From assembly GCA_024330265.1 (NCBI GenBank), contig JANDLT010000023.1, positions 1 through 64,000 of the forward strand: a stretch of 64,000 nucleotides of DNA, in the 5' to 3' direction. Below, in pieces: positions 43,565 to 53,600 of this stretch. Below the pieces are notes generated by a model that was not told where the DNA came from, did no database searches, and saw only the letters and a list, made by a program, of their open reading frames with translations. Source of the stretch: Pyrinomonadaceae bacterium MAG19_C2-C3. GTDB lineage: Bacteria > Acidobacteriota > Blastocatellia > Pyrinomonadales > Pyrinomonadaceae. How positions within the stretch are numbered: the stretch's first letter is position 1; each line of letters opens with the position of its first letter. The position numbers and the translations under genes were made by a program.

Positions 43565-45778
43565 TCACGCGAAACCGAGCAGCCGCCCGCCTTGATAAGT
43601 AACGAACGATGCGGCGTAGGCGAGGACAAGCATGTACGCGACCATGAATAACGTCCATGCCCACGAATTGGTTTCGCGCCTCGCTATCGCCACCGTTGAC
43701 ATGCACTGACAGGCGAGAACGAAAAAGACCATCAACGACACGGCGACGAGCGGCGTCCATGCCGGACTTCCATCATCACGGCGCGCGTCCGTGAAAGCCG
43801 AGATGAGCGACGTATCTTCTTCAGTCGCATCACTGCCGACGTTATAAACGATGCTCATCGTCGAGACGAAAACCTCGCGCGCCGCGAATGATGAAATCAA
43901 GCCGATACCGATGCGCCAATCGAAGCCGAGCGGCGCGATTGCGGGTTCGATAAACTGTCCGAAGCGTCCGGCGAAACTTCCGCGCAACTGCGCTCCCTGC
44001 GATTGGGTGTTCGCTTCCGCCCCATCGTTTCCGGCGACATCTACGGCGGCAGTCGCGCCGTTTTCCAAACCCGTTTCGCGCACACTCTGCGTCACCGCGC
44101 TCTGTTGTTCGCCGGTTAATTGAGCGGTGCGCGGGAACGTCACGAGTCCCCATAACAGAATCGAGATGGCGAGAATCACCGTTCCCGCGCGACGTATAAA
44201 CATCCACGCGCGTGACATCACGGTGTGCGCGACGACGCGAAGTTGCGGCACACGGTACGGCGGCAATTCCATCACGAGCGGCGGCGTCGGAGCGCGAAGC
44301 AGTGTGCGCTTGAGTAGTGTGGCGACGACAATCGCGGCGACGATACCGAGCGCGTACATCACTAAAATGATAAGCGCGCCGAGCGACAAAAAGCCGAACA
44401 CGCGACGGTCGGCGAAGAACGCGGCAATCATCAGAGTATAAACCGGCAACCGCGCCGAACAACTCATGAGCGGCGCAATCATAATCGTCGCAATCCGGTC
44501 GCGCGGATTCTCAATCGTGCGCGTCGCCATGATGCCCGGAATCGCGCACGCGAAACTCGAAAGCAGAGGCACGAAGGCTTTGCCATGCAAGCCCACGCCG
44601 CGCATCAATCTGTCCATCAGAAACGCCGCCCGCGCCATGTAGCCCGTATCTTCGAGAAGCGCGATAAACAGAAACAGCAAACAGATTTGCGGCAGGAAAA
44701 CCAGCACGCCGCCCACGCCCGCGATGATGCCGTCAACGAGTAAGTCGGTGAATAAACCTTCCGGCAATGCCGCGCGTATGCCCGCGCCGAGCGCGCCGAA
44801 ACCGTTGTCAATCAAGTCCATCGGCAACGACGCCCACGCGAAGATTGATTGAAAGACGAGCAGCATCAAGCCCACGAAGATAAGCAAGCCGAACACCTTG
44901 TGCGTCACCCAACGGTCAATCCGCGTCGTCAAATCATCGGCGTTGTTAATCTCGCTGTGAGCCGTCGAACCGCGCCCGTTATGATTTGATTCGGTCGTGC
45001 TATCCGTCGCATCGGCAACGACATCTTCAATCCAACGGTAACGGGCTTCGAGCGATGATTGCCATGCGTTCCACGTCGCATCGTCCGCGTTTAGCGTCGC
45101 GTTCGTCACTTTATCCGCGTCATCCATTTGCCACGAAAAAGATTCGACGACTGAAGGCGCGACGAGTTCTTGACGCACGGCGGCGCGGAGTTCATCAAGC
45201 CCGTGTTGCGTCGAAACGATGACGGGAACGACCGGGACGCCGAGACGGGCGGCGAGTTGCGCGGTGTCAATCTTTAATTTGCGGCGCGTCGCGGTGTCGA
45301 ACATCGTCAGTGTGACGACAATCGGTTTGCGGTATTCGAGAAGTTGCGTCACAAGGTAGAGATTGCGTTCGAGATTCGTCGCGTCCACCACCGCGATTAT
45401 CACATCGGGAGCGGGAACGCCCGCCGCTTCACCCGCGAGACAACATCGCGCAATCTGTTCATCAGGGGAAAGGGCATCGAGACTGTAAAGTCCGGGAAGG
45501 TCAATCACGCGCGCCATCAAAGACTGCGACAAAGATTGCGATGAATCAAAGCCGGAAGCGTCGCCGTTGTCGGATGCGTGAAGCATCCATTGACCTTCGA
45601 CACGTTCGACGGTCACGCCGGGATAGTTTGCGACCTTCTGGCGCAAACCCGTCAGAGCATTAAAGAGACTTGTTTTTCCGGCGTTAGGATTGCCCGCCAG
45701 CATCACAACCGGATTTCGATTTGAGCGGTGCGCGGTGTGTGGTGTGGCGGCGTGCGGTGTGAGTGTGGATGTTGACAT
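43565..45778 (-). CDS. feoB: Ferrous iron transporter FeoB
   Basis: The inner-membrane Fe(II) transporter with a G-protein domain. It has 737 residues from the ATG at 45778. G1 is MLAGNPNAGKTSLFNALTG near 29, then KVANYPGVTVERVEG, G3 DLPGLYSLDALSPDE near 92 and the NxxD-like VVTLTMFDTA region near 150. The membrane part begins near 300 and holds the gate motifs FLPQICLLFLFIALLEDTGY and VPLLSSFACAIPGIMATR, with the second gate near AREVFVSTMSIVYN. In G4 the usual NxxD reads TMFD, as TxxD. It is the second gene of feoA-feoB-Cys-rich protein. Confidence 0.95.
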   Translation of the reverse strand: MSTSTLTPHAATPHTAHRSNRNPVVMLAGNPNAGKTSLFNALTGLRQKVANYPGVTVERVEGQWMLHASDNGDASGFDSSQSLSQSLMARVIDLPGLYSLDALSPDEQIARCCLAGEAAGVPAPDVIIAVVDATNLERNLYLVTQLLEYRKPIVVTLTMFDTATRRKLKIDTAQLAARLGVPVVPVIVSTQHGLDELRAAVRQELVAPSVVESFSWQMDDADKVTNATLNADDATWNAWQSSLEARYRWIEDVVADATDSTTESNHNGRGSTAHSEINNADDLTTRIDRWVTHKVFGLLIFVGLMLLVFQSIFAWASLPMDLIDNGFGALGAGIRAALPEGLFTDLLVDGIIAGVGGVLVFLPQICLLFLFIALLEDTGYMARAAFLMDRLMRGVGLHGKAFVPLLSSFACAIPGIMATRTIENPRDRIATIMIAPLMSCSARLPVYTLMIAAFFADRRVFGFLSLGALIILVMYALGIVAAIVVATLLKRTLLRAPTPPLVMELPPYRVPQLRVVAHTVMSRAWMFIRRAGTVILAISILLWGLVTFPRTAQLTGEQQSAVTQSVRETGLENGATAAVDVAGNDGAEANTQSQGAQLRGSFAGRFGQFIEPAIAPLGFDWRIGIGLISSFAAREVFVSTMSIVYNVGSDATEEDTSLISAFTDARRDDGSPAWTPLVAVSLMVFFVLACQCMSTVAIARRETNSWAWTLFMVAYMLVLAYAASFVTYQGGRLLGFA

Positions 45779-45805
45779 CAAACTATGACGATGAGTTTTA
45801 ACTTT

Positions 45806-46111
45806 TTATCCCGCGACGACGCTGACATGAGCGGCTTCGGCGCGGCGCATCGCCAAACGATAACCGCGCACTTCTATCTCAAGCGGACAACCGAACGGCG
45901 CGGCTTTAATGACGCGCACCATCGCACCCGGCAGCACGCCCATCTCCATCAATCGCCTCGCAACCGCATCGCGTGAATCAATCCCTGTGATGCGCGCCTG
46001 TACGCCGAACGGCAAACAACACAGTTGCGTCGTCGGGCTTTGACGAACATGAGGCGCATTGGTCGGCGCGTTATCAACGGAAGTATCGGAGATAAGTAAG
46101 TTGTTACACAT
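45806..46111 (-). CDS. feoA: FeoA-like protein
   Basis: A 101-residue protein with an SH3-like FeoA fold: GVQARITGIDSRDAVARRLM near 36, EMGVLPGAMVRVIKAAPFG near 56 and CPLEIEVRGYRLAMRRAEA near 75. It regulates or stabilises FeoB. The N-terminal 30 residues (including Cys 2 and LCCL) are longer than usual. It begins the feo operon. In the 250 bases upstream I see no certain Fur box. Confidence 0.92.
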   Translation of the reverse strand: MCNNLLISDTSVDNAPTNAPHVRQSPTTQLCCLPFGVQARITGIDSRDAVARRLMEMGVLPGAMVRVIKAAPFGCPLEIEVRGYRLAMRRAEAAHVSVVAG

Positions 46112-46362
46112 TTATTAAAAACCTGAACGAACGGTGTGTTTAATCTTGAAATGAAATCTTGAATTTTTTATCTACATTCAAGGCGAAGCTATTCCTGACG
46201 GACTTCGTGAAATGAGATATGCAATCAAGCGACGAACGCAGTATAGGCTGAATGAAATCTGATTTCAATTTCAAGGGGAATTAAAAGTTAATTTTTCTGA
46301 GGATGTGCGAACGCGGTATGTTCAAAACCAACGCCGATTACCCGAATCTTTCACGGCGAAAA

Positions 46363-47961
46363 TTACTGTGAGACGACGGGCAGAATCGCTAAATCGGCGC
46401 GCACCAAGCCAAGCGCGGTAAGCGCGGTGAAGCGGAGCGGGGTGCGCGTCGCATCGTCGCTAATCCACAAACGCATTTGATATTTGTCGGCTTCCGCGCC
46501 GTCGAGAGTGATGGAAATCTGCACGGCGGGAACTCTCTGCTCACCAATCAAAATCGCTTCACGCGCGAGCGCAACCATCGTCACGGTGCGCGGGCGGCTA
46601 TCTATGAACACCGAAACGGAAGTGCGATTGGGCGGCGTCAAACGAAACAGGCGCAAGGCATAAGCGACGGATACAAGGTCGTAAGTTCCAACCGGAATGG
46701 CGACTTGTGTGCCGTCGCTCATTCGCACCGTGCCGCGCGATTGCTCAAGGTTGATGATGGTGGTGGCGGGTGAATTGGCGGCGTGCAGTTCGGTGCGAAA
46801 CGGAAGCAAAGTTTCCGGGTCAATATAAGAATTGATGTTGTCATAGACGGCGAACAAACTCGCGGCGGAAGGCGTCGCCGTGAGAGTTTGCGCGGAAGCG
46901 GCGAGCATCAAACCGTTGCGCCCGAAGTAGTTCGCGTTCGGGCGCACCTGTGTTGAAATCAATCCGGTGGGCTGAACGCCCGCGCCGAGAAAGACGTTGT
47001 AATTAAGTTGTTCACCGACTTTGAAAGGAAGACCGCCGCGCGTGTTGATGCCGCCCGCAGTCGGCGTGACGGTGGAAGGGGGGACAGCCGTAGCGACGGC
47101 GTTCGGGGTGTTCGGGACGACGGGCGGCGGCGAAGCGGCGGGCAATTCGGAACTCGCAAGTTCGGCTTGAATCGTGCCTTGCGCGAGTTGAATCGTGACG
47201 CGCACGGGGACGTGGCGCACGTCGTCCGTGAAGTTGACTTGAACACGCGGGGTATTGTCTCCGGCGCGAAGCGGGCGCGCGGTGACGACGATGGTGTTGA
47301 ACGAGCCGACGTTGGATTTGATTTGTTCACGACCCGCGACTTTCACTTCGATGTCATAACGCCCGCTGACTTGCGATGCGTTGCTTTCGAGTTGAAGCCG
47401 GTACACGGCGCGTTCGGCAAGCGGCAAAGCGCGTATGCGATACAGGGCGGAGAGAAAATCATAGTTGCCCGCGACGAGAACCGCACGCGAACGCGACGGA
47501 ATGGCTTCCGTGCCAAGCGGTTGATTGTAGTCGCGCGCCGACGCGCCGATTTGCGCTCCGTCGCGTGCGGCTTCCGATGTGCGAAACGGAAGCTTGGTGA
47601 CGGCATCAATGTAAGTCAGATAATCGTTATTTATCGCAAAGAGAGCGGCATTGACGACGCCCGTGGTTTCGACGTGGGCTTGCAGTTCGATGGCTTCGCG
47701 CCCGAAGAACGTGCCGCGATTGGCAACCGCGAGTTCGAGATGGGCGGCGGAAGGGAAGTTGGAAAATGAGACGTTATAAGTCAAACGCTCGCCAATCGTG
47801 TATGGCGCGTCGGAGCGCGCCGCGCCGGGCAGCATGATTGGTTCGGGATTGGTGGTGGAAGAAGTTTGCGCGTGCATCATCGCCGCGCCACTCAACAACA
47901 AAAAGAGCGCGAAGGTGAAAATAACACGCATTGAAAACGGCATATTCAGTGAGTGATTCAT
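46363..47961 (-). CDS. Secreted protein with two DUF3108-like domains
   Basis: A 532-residue exported protein. The signal peptide is VIFTFALFLLLSGAAMMHAQ. Two similar halves follow, each opening with the DUF3108 pattern: YTIGERLTYNVSFSNFPSAA near 55 and FKVGEQLNYNVFLGAGVQPT near 312. Each then has FFGREAIELQAHVET / YFGRNGLMLAASAQT and DxxTxLPFRTE. They are joined by a Pro/Thr linker near 285-305. DUF3108 proteins are beta-barrel-like periplasmic proteins of unknown function. It stands alone. Confidence 0.8.
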   Translation of the reverse strand: MNHSLNMPFSMRVIFTFALFLLLSGAAMMHAQTSSTTNPEPIMLPGAARSDAPYTIGERLTYNVSFSNFPSAAHLELAVANRGTFFGREAIELQAHVETTGVVNAALFAINNDYLTYIDAVTKLPFRTSEAARDGAQIGASARDYNQPLGTEAIPSRSRAVLVAGNYDFLSALYRIRALPLAERAVYRLQLESNASQVSGRYDIEVKVAGREQIKSNVGSFNTIVVTARPLRAGDNTPRVQVNFTDDVRHVPVRVTIQLAQGTIQAELASSELPAASPPPVVPNTPNAVATAVPPSTVTPTAGGINTRGGLPFKVGEQLNYNVFLGAGVQPTGLISTQVRPNANYFGRNGLMLAASAQTLTATPSAASLFAVYDNINSYIDPETLLPFRTELHAANSPATTIINLEQSRGTVRMSDGTQVAIPVGTYDLVSVAYALRLFRLTPPNRTSVSVFIDSRPRTVTMVALAREAILIGEQRVPAVQISITLDGAEADKYQMRLWISDDATRTPLRFTALTALGLVRADLAILPVVSQ

Positions 47962-48164
47962 GCGAGAATTTTGGGATAAGAATTATATAAAACGTGCGAA
48001 ATAATGTGAGCGAAGTCGTCATCTGAACTTCGCTTAACTTCAGTATCAGATGCTACTACAAGAGGCTGGTTGTTGCCTGCTCGAACGCCGGACATAAGAT
48101 GCTTTTGAGAGCGAAGCGAATCAAAAGCCAGCTTCATGGACTTGTTCGGCTGACTCTTAACTCA

Positions 48165-48355
48165 ACCTCAGTCATGAGTTAAGCAAAGATGATGTTTAAC
48201 CCTCTTGCTTTGCGTAACTTTGCGTCTTAGCTTTGCGAACCTTGGCGACACTCTCTGAAATAGCTCTATATTCAGCCAATCAGTATCGCCAAGGTTCGCA
48301 AAGCTAAGACGCAAAGTTACGCAAAGAGCAATCCTTCTTCAACTCATGACTGGGG
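48165..48355. repeat. Nested inverted repeat (TTTGCGTCTTAGC family)
   Basis: Outer arms CCTCAGTCATGAGTT (48166-48180) and complement (48341-48355) enclose near-perfect 44-base arms at 48205-48248 (TTGCTTTGCGTAACTTTGCG...) and 48286-48331. This takes up much of the 440-base gap between the DUF3108 and GntR genes; the other part (47962-48164) holds no supported gene. The element resembles 7692-7820 in design. Confidence 0.8.
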
Positions 48356-48401
48356 TTAACTCACACCTGACCACTTGCTTATGCGACGGACAACCGCATC
48401 T

Positions 48402-49202
48402 TTAAGTTTCGTCCGGCTTTCTACGCCCGGCGGCTTCGATGAGTGGTGTTTGATTGATAGCTCCGACACGGACGCGAAACTTGGTGCGGTCGCCGCGATA
48501 ATAATCAAGCGCGTATTCGACGGCTGCGCCTTTCGCATAGCCGGTTCTCGTGATAAGTAGGGCGGGCGTGTTTGCGGCAACGGTCAATAATTCAGCCGCG
48601 CTTTCGTCGAGCGTCACGGCTTCAAATGTTTGCGTCGCGTCGTCGGGTCTAAGTTGATAACTCTCGTCCATGATGTCATAGACGGATTTGTGTTCGATGT
48701 CGCGTTTGAGAAAATCGGGAAAGAGGCGTTCCGGCAAGTAAGTCGTCGCAATCACCATCGGTTGACCGTTGCTCGTGCGTAGGCGACGGATGAAGATGAC
48801 GTTCTCGCCGACGGATAAATGAAGCCCGGACAGCAGAGGCGAGTTGACATCCGTGACTTGTTGAATTTCAGCGTCAAGTAACCGCGAGCCGGGTTTCATG
48901 CCGCGATACGCCATGAATTCCGTAAAGCTGAATAGCTGATCGAGGTCTTGATCAACCTTCGGCTCGGCGACGAAACTTCCCACTGCGCGGCGCGAATAGG
49001 TCAAGCCTTCATCTTGCAGCTTAGCAAGCGCACGCCGAATTGTGGCGCGCGCTACGCCAAACTTTTTCATCAACTCTATTTCCGAAGGAAGTCTGGAGTG
49101 CGGCGAGAGATTACCCTTGATGATGTCATGACGAAGTGCTTCGGTGATTTGTATATAAACGGGAAGTTCCCGGTAGATGCGTGCGTTTGCAAAGTCTGGC
49201 AT
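48402..49202 (-). CDS. GntR-family (HutC-type) transcriptional regulator with UTRA domain
   Basis: A 266-residue regulator. The ATG at 49202 begins MPDFANARIYRELPVYIQIT. The winged helix follows (GNLSPHSRLPSEIELMKKFG; VARATIRRALAKLQDEGLTY), then a linker and the UTRA ligand-binding domain from about 95 (LGLHLSVGENVIFIRRLRTS-like; ATTYLPERLFPDFL; ALLITRTGYAKGAAVEYALD). HutC-type regulators sense small sugars or amino acid derivatives and usually repress a neighbouring catabolic set. The next genes make up a glycerol/glycerophosphodiester cluster, and a HutC-type palindrome overlaps the glpD promoter, so it is the probable regulator of that cluster. Confidence 0.88.
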   Translation of the reverse strand: MPDFANARIYRELPVYIQITEALRHDIIKGNLSPHSRLPSEIELMKKFGVARATIRRALAKLQDEGLTYSRRAVGSFVAEPKVDQDLDQLFSFTEFMAYRGMKPGSRLLDAEIQQVTDVNSPLLSGLHLSVGENVIFIRRLRTSNGQPMVIATTYLPERLFPDFLKRDIEHKSVYDIMDESYQLRPDDATQTFEAVTLDESAAELLTVAANTPALLITRTGYAKGAAVEYALDYYRGDRTKFRVRVGAINQTPLIEAAGRRKPDET

Positions 49203-49238
49203 GAGCGCAACTATGTCAAAAGGTTCAAAGCAAAACAA

Positions 49239-49254
49239 GTTCCTAAATTGGAAC
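49239..49254. promoter_or_regulatory. Near-palindrome upstream of the GntR gene, possible operator
   Basis: GTTCCTAAATTGGAAC has 5-bp perfect inverted ends and lies 37 bases before the regulator's start codon. It could be an autoregulatory site, but it differs from the palindrome at glpD. Weak evidence. Confidence 0.3.
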
Positions 49255-49272
49255 ACGCGACATTGGCACAGA

Positions 49273-49303
49273 TGTAGGGGCAGGGACAAGCCCTGCCCCT
49301 ACA
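49273..49303. repeat. 31-bp palindrome, boundary repeat copy 1
   Basis: A near-perfect palindrome starting TGTAGGGGCAGGGACAAGCC. The same sequence, including the TCATTCGTTC phrase after it, is found at 58304-58407. The two copies bracket the segment carrying glpQ, the TonB receptor and the glpD/F/K genes. Confidence 0.8.
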
Positions 49304-49335
49304 TTCATTCGTTCGTTGGGTACCAATCTATAGAA

Positions 49336-50298
49336 CTATTCCGTTCTCGCTTTTACGGCTACGTCAGGATTGTCGGTAATAACGCCATCGGCTTTAAGTG
49401 TATAGAGGAAACGGGATATATCGGTGCGAAGCGGTTGAGATTCTTGTGATTTAGTGGTGAAAGTGTAAGGCGTGACGCGCAAGCCGAGTTCGTGCGCCCA
49501 AGTTACTATGTCTGAATTTTTGGCTAAAGAATCTTTGTGAGGACTGATGCCGACGCAGAAAGTTTTAACTTTCGCCAACCCTTCGCGCGTCAGCCAACCG
49601 TCTTTGTCATCGGAGCTTGTGAGCAGGTGAAGCGGCAAAGGGCTTTTAAGTTCGGCAGCAATCTTTTGCAAACTGCGCGCGTTGAAAGATTGAATGATAA
49701 TCGGAGAGCCTGTTTGCGACTTCGGTGTCGCCCGGTTGTAGCGTTCGAGTTCTGCAAGCGTCAATCGCTCCATATCAACGCCCCGCGCGTTATATTCATC
49801 AGGTACTTTCAATTCAATAAGGTGTCCGGCGCGCCCGCGTGCGATGTCGAGCGTTTCCTTGAATGTGGGAATAGGCGTGTCTTTGTACTTCACACCAAAC
49901 CATGATCCGGCGTCGAGTCTTCTTATCTCAGCGAGCGTGAAGTCGTAGATGTACCAGTGTTTTTTTCCTGATTTGTCACCGGCGGCGATGCGACCGCGAG
50001 CGGGGAATACTTCTTCGACGTTCGTCGTGCGCTCAAGAGTTTGGTCGTGAAGAATGACGAGTTGCTTGTCTCTGGTAACTTGCACATCGTATTCGATGAA
50101 ATCCGCGCCCATATCGAATGCGAGGCGGAAAGCGGGCAGCGTGTTTTCGGGAGCGTAAGCGGACGCACCGCGATGGGCGATGACTGTCTTGGCAGACGAG
50201 GGGGTCTGTGTTTGTTGTTGCGCGGTCGTCGAATACGAAAAGGTAAGGAGAACTGCGAGCGCGATATGAAGTGATTTTTTCAGTATGGCAAGACTCAT
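49336..50298 (-). CDS. glpQ: Glycerophosphodiester phosphodiesterase, exported (GlpQ-like)
   Basis: Hydrolyses glycerophosphodiesters to glycerol-3-phosphate and an alcohol. It is 320 residues from the ATG at 50298 with a signal peptide (LHIALAVLLTFSYSTTAQQ). Catalytic features of the GDPD fold: [19 protein letters not shown] near 40 (His, Arg, Glu), the metal pair and His in DFIEYDVQVTRDKQLVILHD near 68, and LIELKVPDEYN near 155. It is similar in length and motifs to the second GDPD at 58458. It is 133 bases downstream of the GntR start, on the same strand, upstream of it in transcription. Confidence 0.92.
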   Translation of the reverse strand: MSLAILKKSLHIALAVLLTFSYSTTAQQQTQTPSSAKTVIAHRGASAYAPENTLPAFRLAFDMGADFIEYDVQVTRDKQLVILHDQTLERTTNVEEVFPARGRIAAGDKSGKKHWYIYDFTLAEIRRLDAGSWFGVKYKDTPIPTFKETLDIARGRAGHLIELKVPDEYNARGVDMERLTLAELERYNRATPKSQTGSPIIIQSFNARSLQKIAAELKSPLPLHLLTSSDDKDGWLTREGLAKVKTFCVGISPHKDSLAKNSDIVTWAHELGLRVTPYTFTTKSQESQPLRTDISRFLYTLKADGVITDNPDVAVKARTE

Positions 50299-50449
50299 CG
50301 GATGCCTCTTTCGCTCGTCGCGCGGTAGCCCGTAATCTTTCCGCAAAGTACGGAGTGCCTCGCGTTGTAGTTATCGGGATTCATGGTGTCGGCATCTTGC
50401 AGACAAGATCCGACGTTCCAACGAACTTAGAGGATGTTTGGGAATTGAG

Positions 50450-50625
50450 TGATGGCTTTAGCTCCGTAAGGAGCGCGATGTTTATAGCCTTGAGCAACTC
50501 TATTGCGTCTCGCTCCGACGGAGCGATATGTGCTTCGTCAGCGATATATCGCTCCTACGGAGCGAGAGGCGGAAAACCAACCGGCAACCTATAAACATTC
50601 CGCCTCTCCGAGGCTAATTCCCAAA
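50450..50625. repeat. Intergenic repeats with GCTCCGTAAGGAGC palindromes
   Basis: Contains GCTCCGTAAGGAGCG (near 50460), CGCTCCGACGGAGCG (near 50511) and CGCTCCTACGGAGCG (near 50550), with an inverted pair TTTATAGCCTTG/CAACCTATAAAC. No gene is seen between glpQ and the TonB receptor gene. Confidence 0.65.
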
Positions 50626-50632
50626 CACCCGC

Positions 50633-53600
50633 TTAGAAAGAGAATTTCACGGCGAGCTGAATTTGCCGCGCCGGAAACGTGCTGTTGATGTTTCCGAAAG
50701 CGGGACTGTTAATGTCAGAATTCGCCGCTTGGAAATTCGTGTGATTGAACAGATTAAAGAACTCGGCGCGAAGTTCAAGGCGCGTTGCTTCGTTAATCGG
50801 CAATTGGAATTGTTTATGCACGCCCAAGTCGAACTGGAAAAACTTGTCGCTTCGGGCGATGTTGCGTCCGGCGTTGCCGAATGGTTGGTCTGGGGTCGGA
50901 GTCGTCAAACAAGACCGGACGAAATAACCCGTCCTAGGGTCTGGACGGCTTTCACGGTTGGTCGGGTCGCAGATGAGATTCGGACGAAGTGCCACGCCGC
51001 CTAAAAACGACGGCAAATTATTTGTGACGGGCGACGGTCCGTAGCGAAAGGTTATCGGCTGCCCGCTCGTGATTGTGTTCACGCCGTTTAAGTTCCAGCC
51101 GCCGAGAATCGAATCGAGAACCGGATTCAAATTGTTGCCGAACCTATGCCCACGCCCGAAAGGAACTTCAAGGACGAAACTCGTCGTGTTGTTAAAAGGC
51201 TGGTCGTAGGCTCCGATTCCTCTATTGGAAGCGATGTCATAGACATTCTGCGGCGTTCCGGTATTTCCGTTCGGCTCCTCCAAAACCTGCGAAGAATTGT
51301 CGATAGTTTTCGACCATGTAAACGAATTCAAGAAATAAAACCCTTGACTAAACCGTCGTTCGAGCTTGACTTGCAGGGCGTTGTAAATGGAAAAACCTTC
51401 AGGCAAAACCGCCGAGATTGACCCGAAGCCCTGAATCGGACGACGCGCTTGCAGCGAAGGTCTCTGTGCGGCAGGCAGAAGAAGTTCGGCGGCGGTGACG
51501 GGACGCGCTTGATTGAAGTCGGCAAGAATAACTAAATTTCTCGCGCGGTTACCGACATACGCTACGTCGAGAACCATGTTTGAAAAGAGTTCGCGCTGAA
51601 TCGAAAGCTGGTAGTTTTGAACGCTCGCCGTTTCGTTGTCGCGCGGAACGTAAAGCGTGACGTTGTTCGGCAGTCCGCTCGTCGGATAACCTAGCTGAGT
51701 GGTGCGGAAGCAATTAGCGGCAAAAGTGCTTCCGACGCAAAGCGGATTGAGCGTCGGGTCGGGCGCACCTTGCGCGACGGCGGCGCGGGTGATAAACGGA
51801 AAGTTCGTTCCCAAAACGTCCGCACTGCCGAGCCTGTTCAGATAGTTATAACCCACTCCGTAACCGCCGCGAATCACCGTTTTGTTGAAAAGGTTGTAAG
51901 CGAATCCGAGCCGTGGTCCGAAATTGTTGTAATCCGGGTCAACCAGTGAGCGGTCATAAATCGAGCCGTCTTTTGCCAGAAGAATCGAGTTGGTCACGGG
52001 GTCGTAGTTCGACAAGCGATTATCCTTCTCGTAATACGGCGTGCCGAATTCGTAACGAAGCCCGACATTGAGCGTCAGTTTTTGATTGACCTTGAAATCA
52101 TCTTGAATGTAACCGAAGTGAAAACGCTGGCGTATTTGGGCAATCGTCAGATTTGCCAATTCGTATTGATTTCGCAAGCCGAAGAAAAAGTCGGCGAGAT
52201 TATAAGCATTATTGGCAGCCGCGCCGACAGGACGACTGAATTGTCCGGTGTATGTATCGAGTCCTAAAAGCGGATTCGTATCCTGCACTGCCGTATTGAC
52301 CGCGAGATATTCATAACCTGTTTTCAAACTATGCCGACCGATTACGAAAGCGTAACTGCCGCGAATGTCGTTATTCGTCGGGTTTTGAAATTGCGGGTTG
52401 GTCGCCTGTCGTCCGAGTTGCGAAATTCCGCCGATGGTTTGCGTCGTCAAACCGCCGTTGATTTCCGGGTCATCGGGAAGTCCGGTGATGCCGTAAAGCT
52501 CAAACGGGCTTGCTCCGCCGGTGAGCGGCGGTCTTTTTCCGGCATCAATTATCGAGCGCGAAAAACGAACATCTAACACCGACGCATTTCCAAAAGCGTA
52601 AGTTGAGCCGATGACGAATTGTTTATTGAGAACATCCACGAAACCGTTTTGATTACTGCCCGAAGGTCCCGGAATATTCGGCGCTTCAAAAGCGTTCGAT
52701 TTGCGGTAACTAAAGCGTCCGAACATGCTGAAGCGGTCGTTGAAATTATGGTCAACGCGCACATTGTATTTATTGTTGAAATTGCGGTTCAGAACCAATT
52801 CCTGATAGTTATTGCCCGCCACGCCGGTCAAGTTCGGCGCGGGTAGTTCGTTCAAAACTCTCTGGGCAAAGGCGGTTAAAGGAATCGGCGTCCCCGCCGC
52901 GTAGGTTACTCCGGTCAGCGGATTGCGAACCGCGACGCTCAAGATTCCCTGTCTCTGCGTGAGCGTCGGAATGTTCTGGTACACCAAGTTTTTCTGAATC
53001 TGCCGAAAACCCTCGTAATCGCCGAAGAAAAACGTGTGGTTTTTAATAATCGGACCGCCGAAGGTAAAGCCGAATTGGTTGCGATTAAGCGGCGGTTTCG
53101 TGCCGCCGAGCGGTTTGAAAAATCCGACGGCGTTGAGAACCGTATTGCGGTTAAATATCCACGCCGCGCCGTGAAATCCGTTCGTTCCACTGCGATACGA
53201 AGCGTTGATGATCGCGCCGCCGGAGCGTCCGTATTCCGCGCTGTAAGTGTTCGTTTGCACCTTGAATTCGGCAATCGCGTCGGGCGAAACTTGAACTACT
53301 TGACTCGAAAAACTCTGATTGCTCGTGCCGTAAGCGTTATTGTCAATGCCGTCAAGCAGAAAATTGTTCATCGTCGCCCGCAGACCGTTGACGTTAAAAG
53401 CGGCTTCGCGCCCGCCGCCGCCGATGCTGCTGTTCGTGCTTGATTCGCGCACTCCCGGCGCGAGCAAAGCGAGATTCGCGTAAGAGCGACCGTTAAGCGG
53501 CAAAGCAATTATCTGTCTGCGTTGGATGACCTGACCGAGTTCGCTCGAATCGGTTTGCAGAGGAGTTGCCGCGTCCGTGACGACGACTGTTTCGGTCGCC

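Noticed and set aside
46112-46362. Fur box or riboswitch upstream of feoA
   Set aside because: AT-rich stretches such as TTGAAATGAAATCTTGA are present, but none matches a 19-bp Fur palindrome well enough, and no conserved aptamer is seen.
47008-47769. 253-codon plus-strand frame
   Set aside because: Antisense to the DUF3108 gene, very Arg/Asp-rich with no recognisable motif; a shadow of codon bias.
50396-50406. CTTGCAGACAAG upstream of glpQ as a further regulator operator
   Set aside because: The right half matches the glpD palindrome, but the left half lacks two bases and symmetry is lost; about 100 bases from the start codon.
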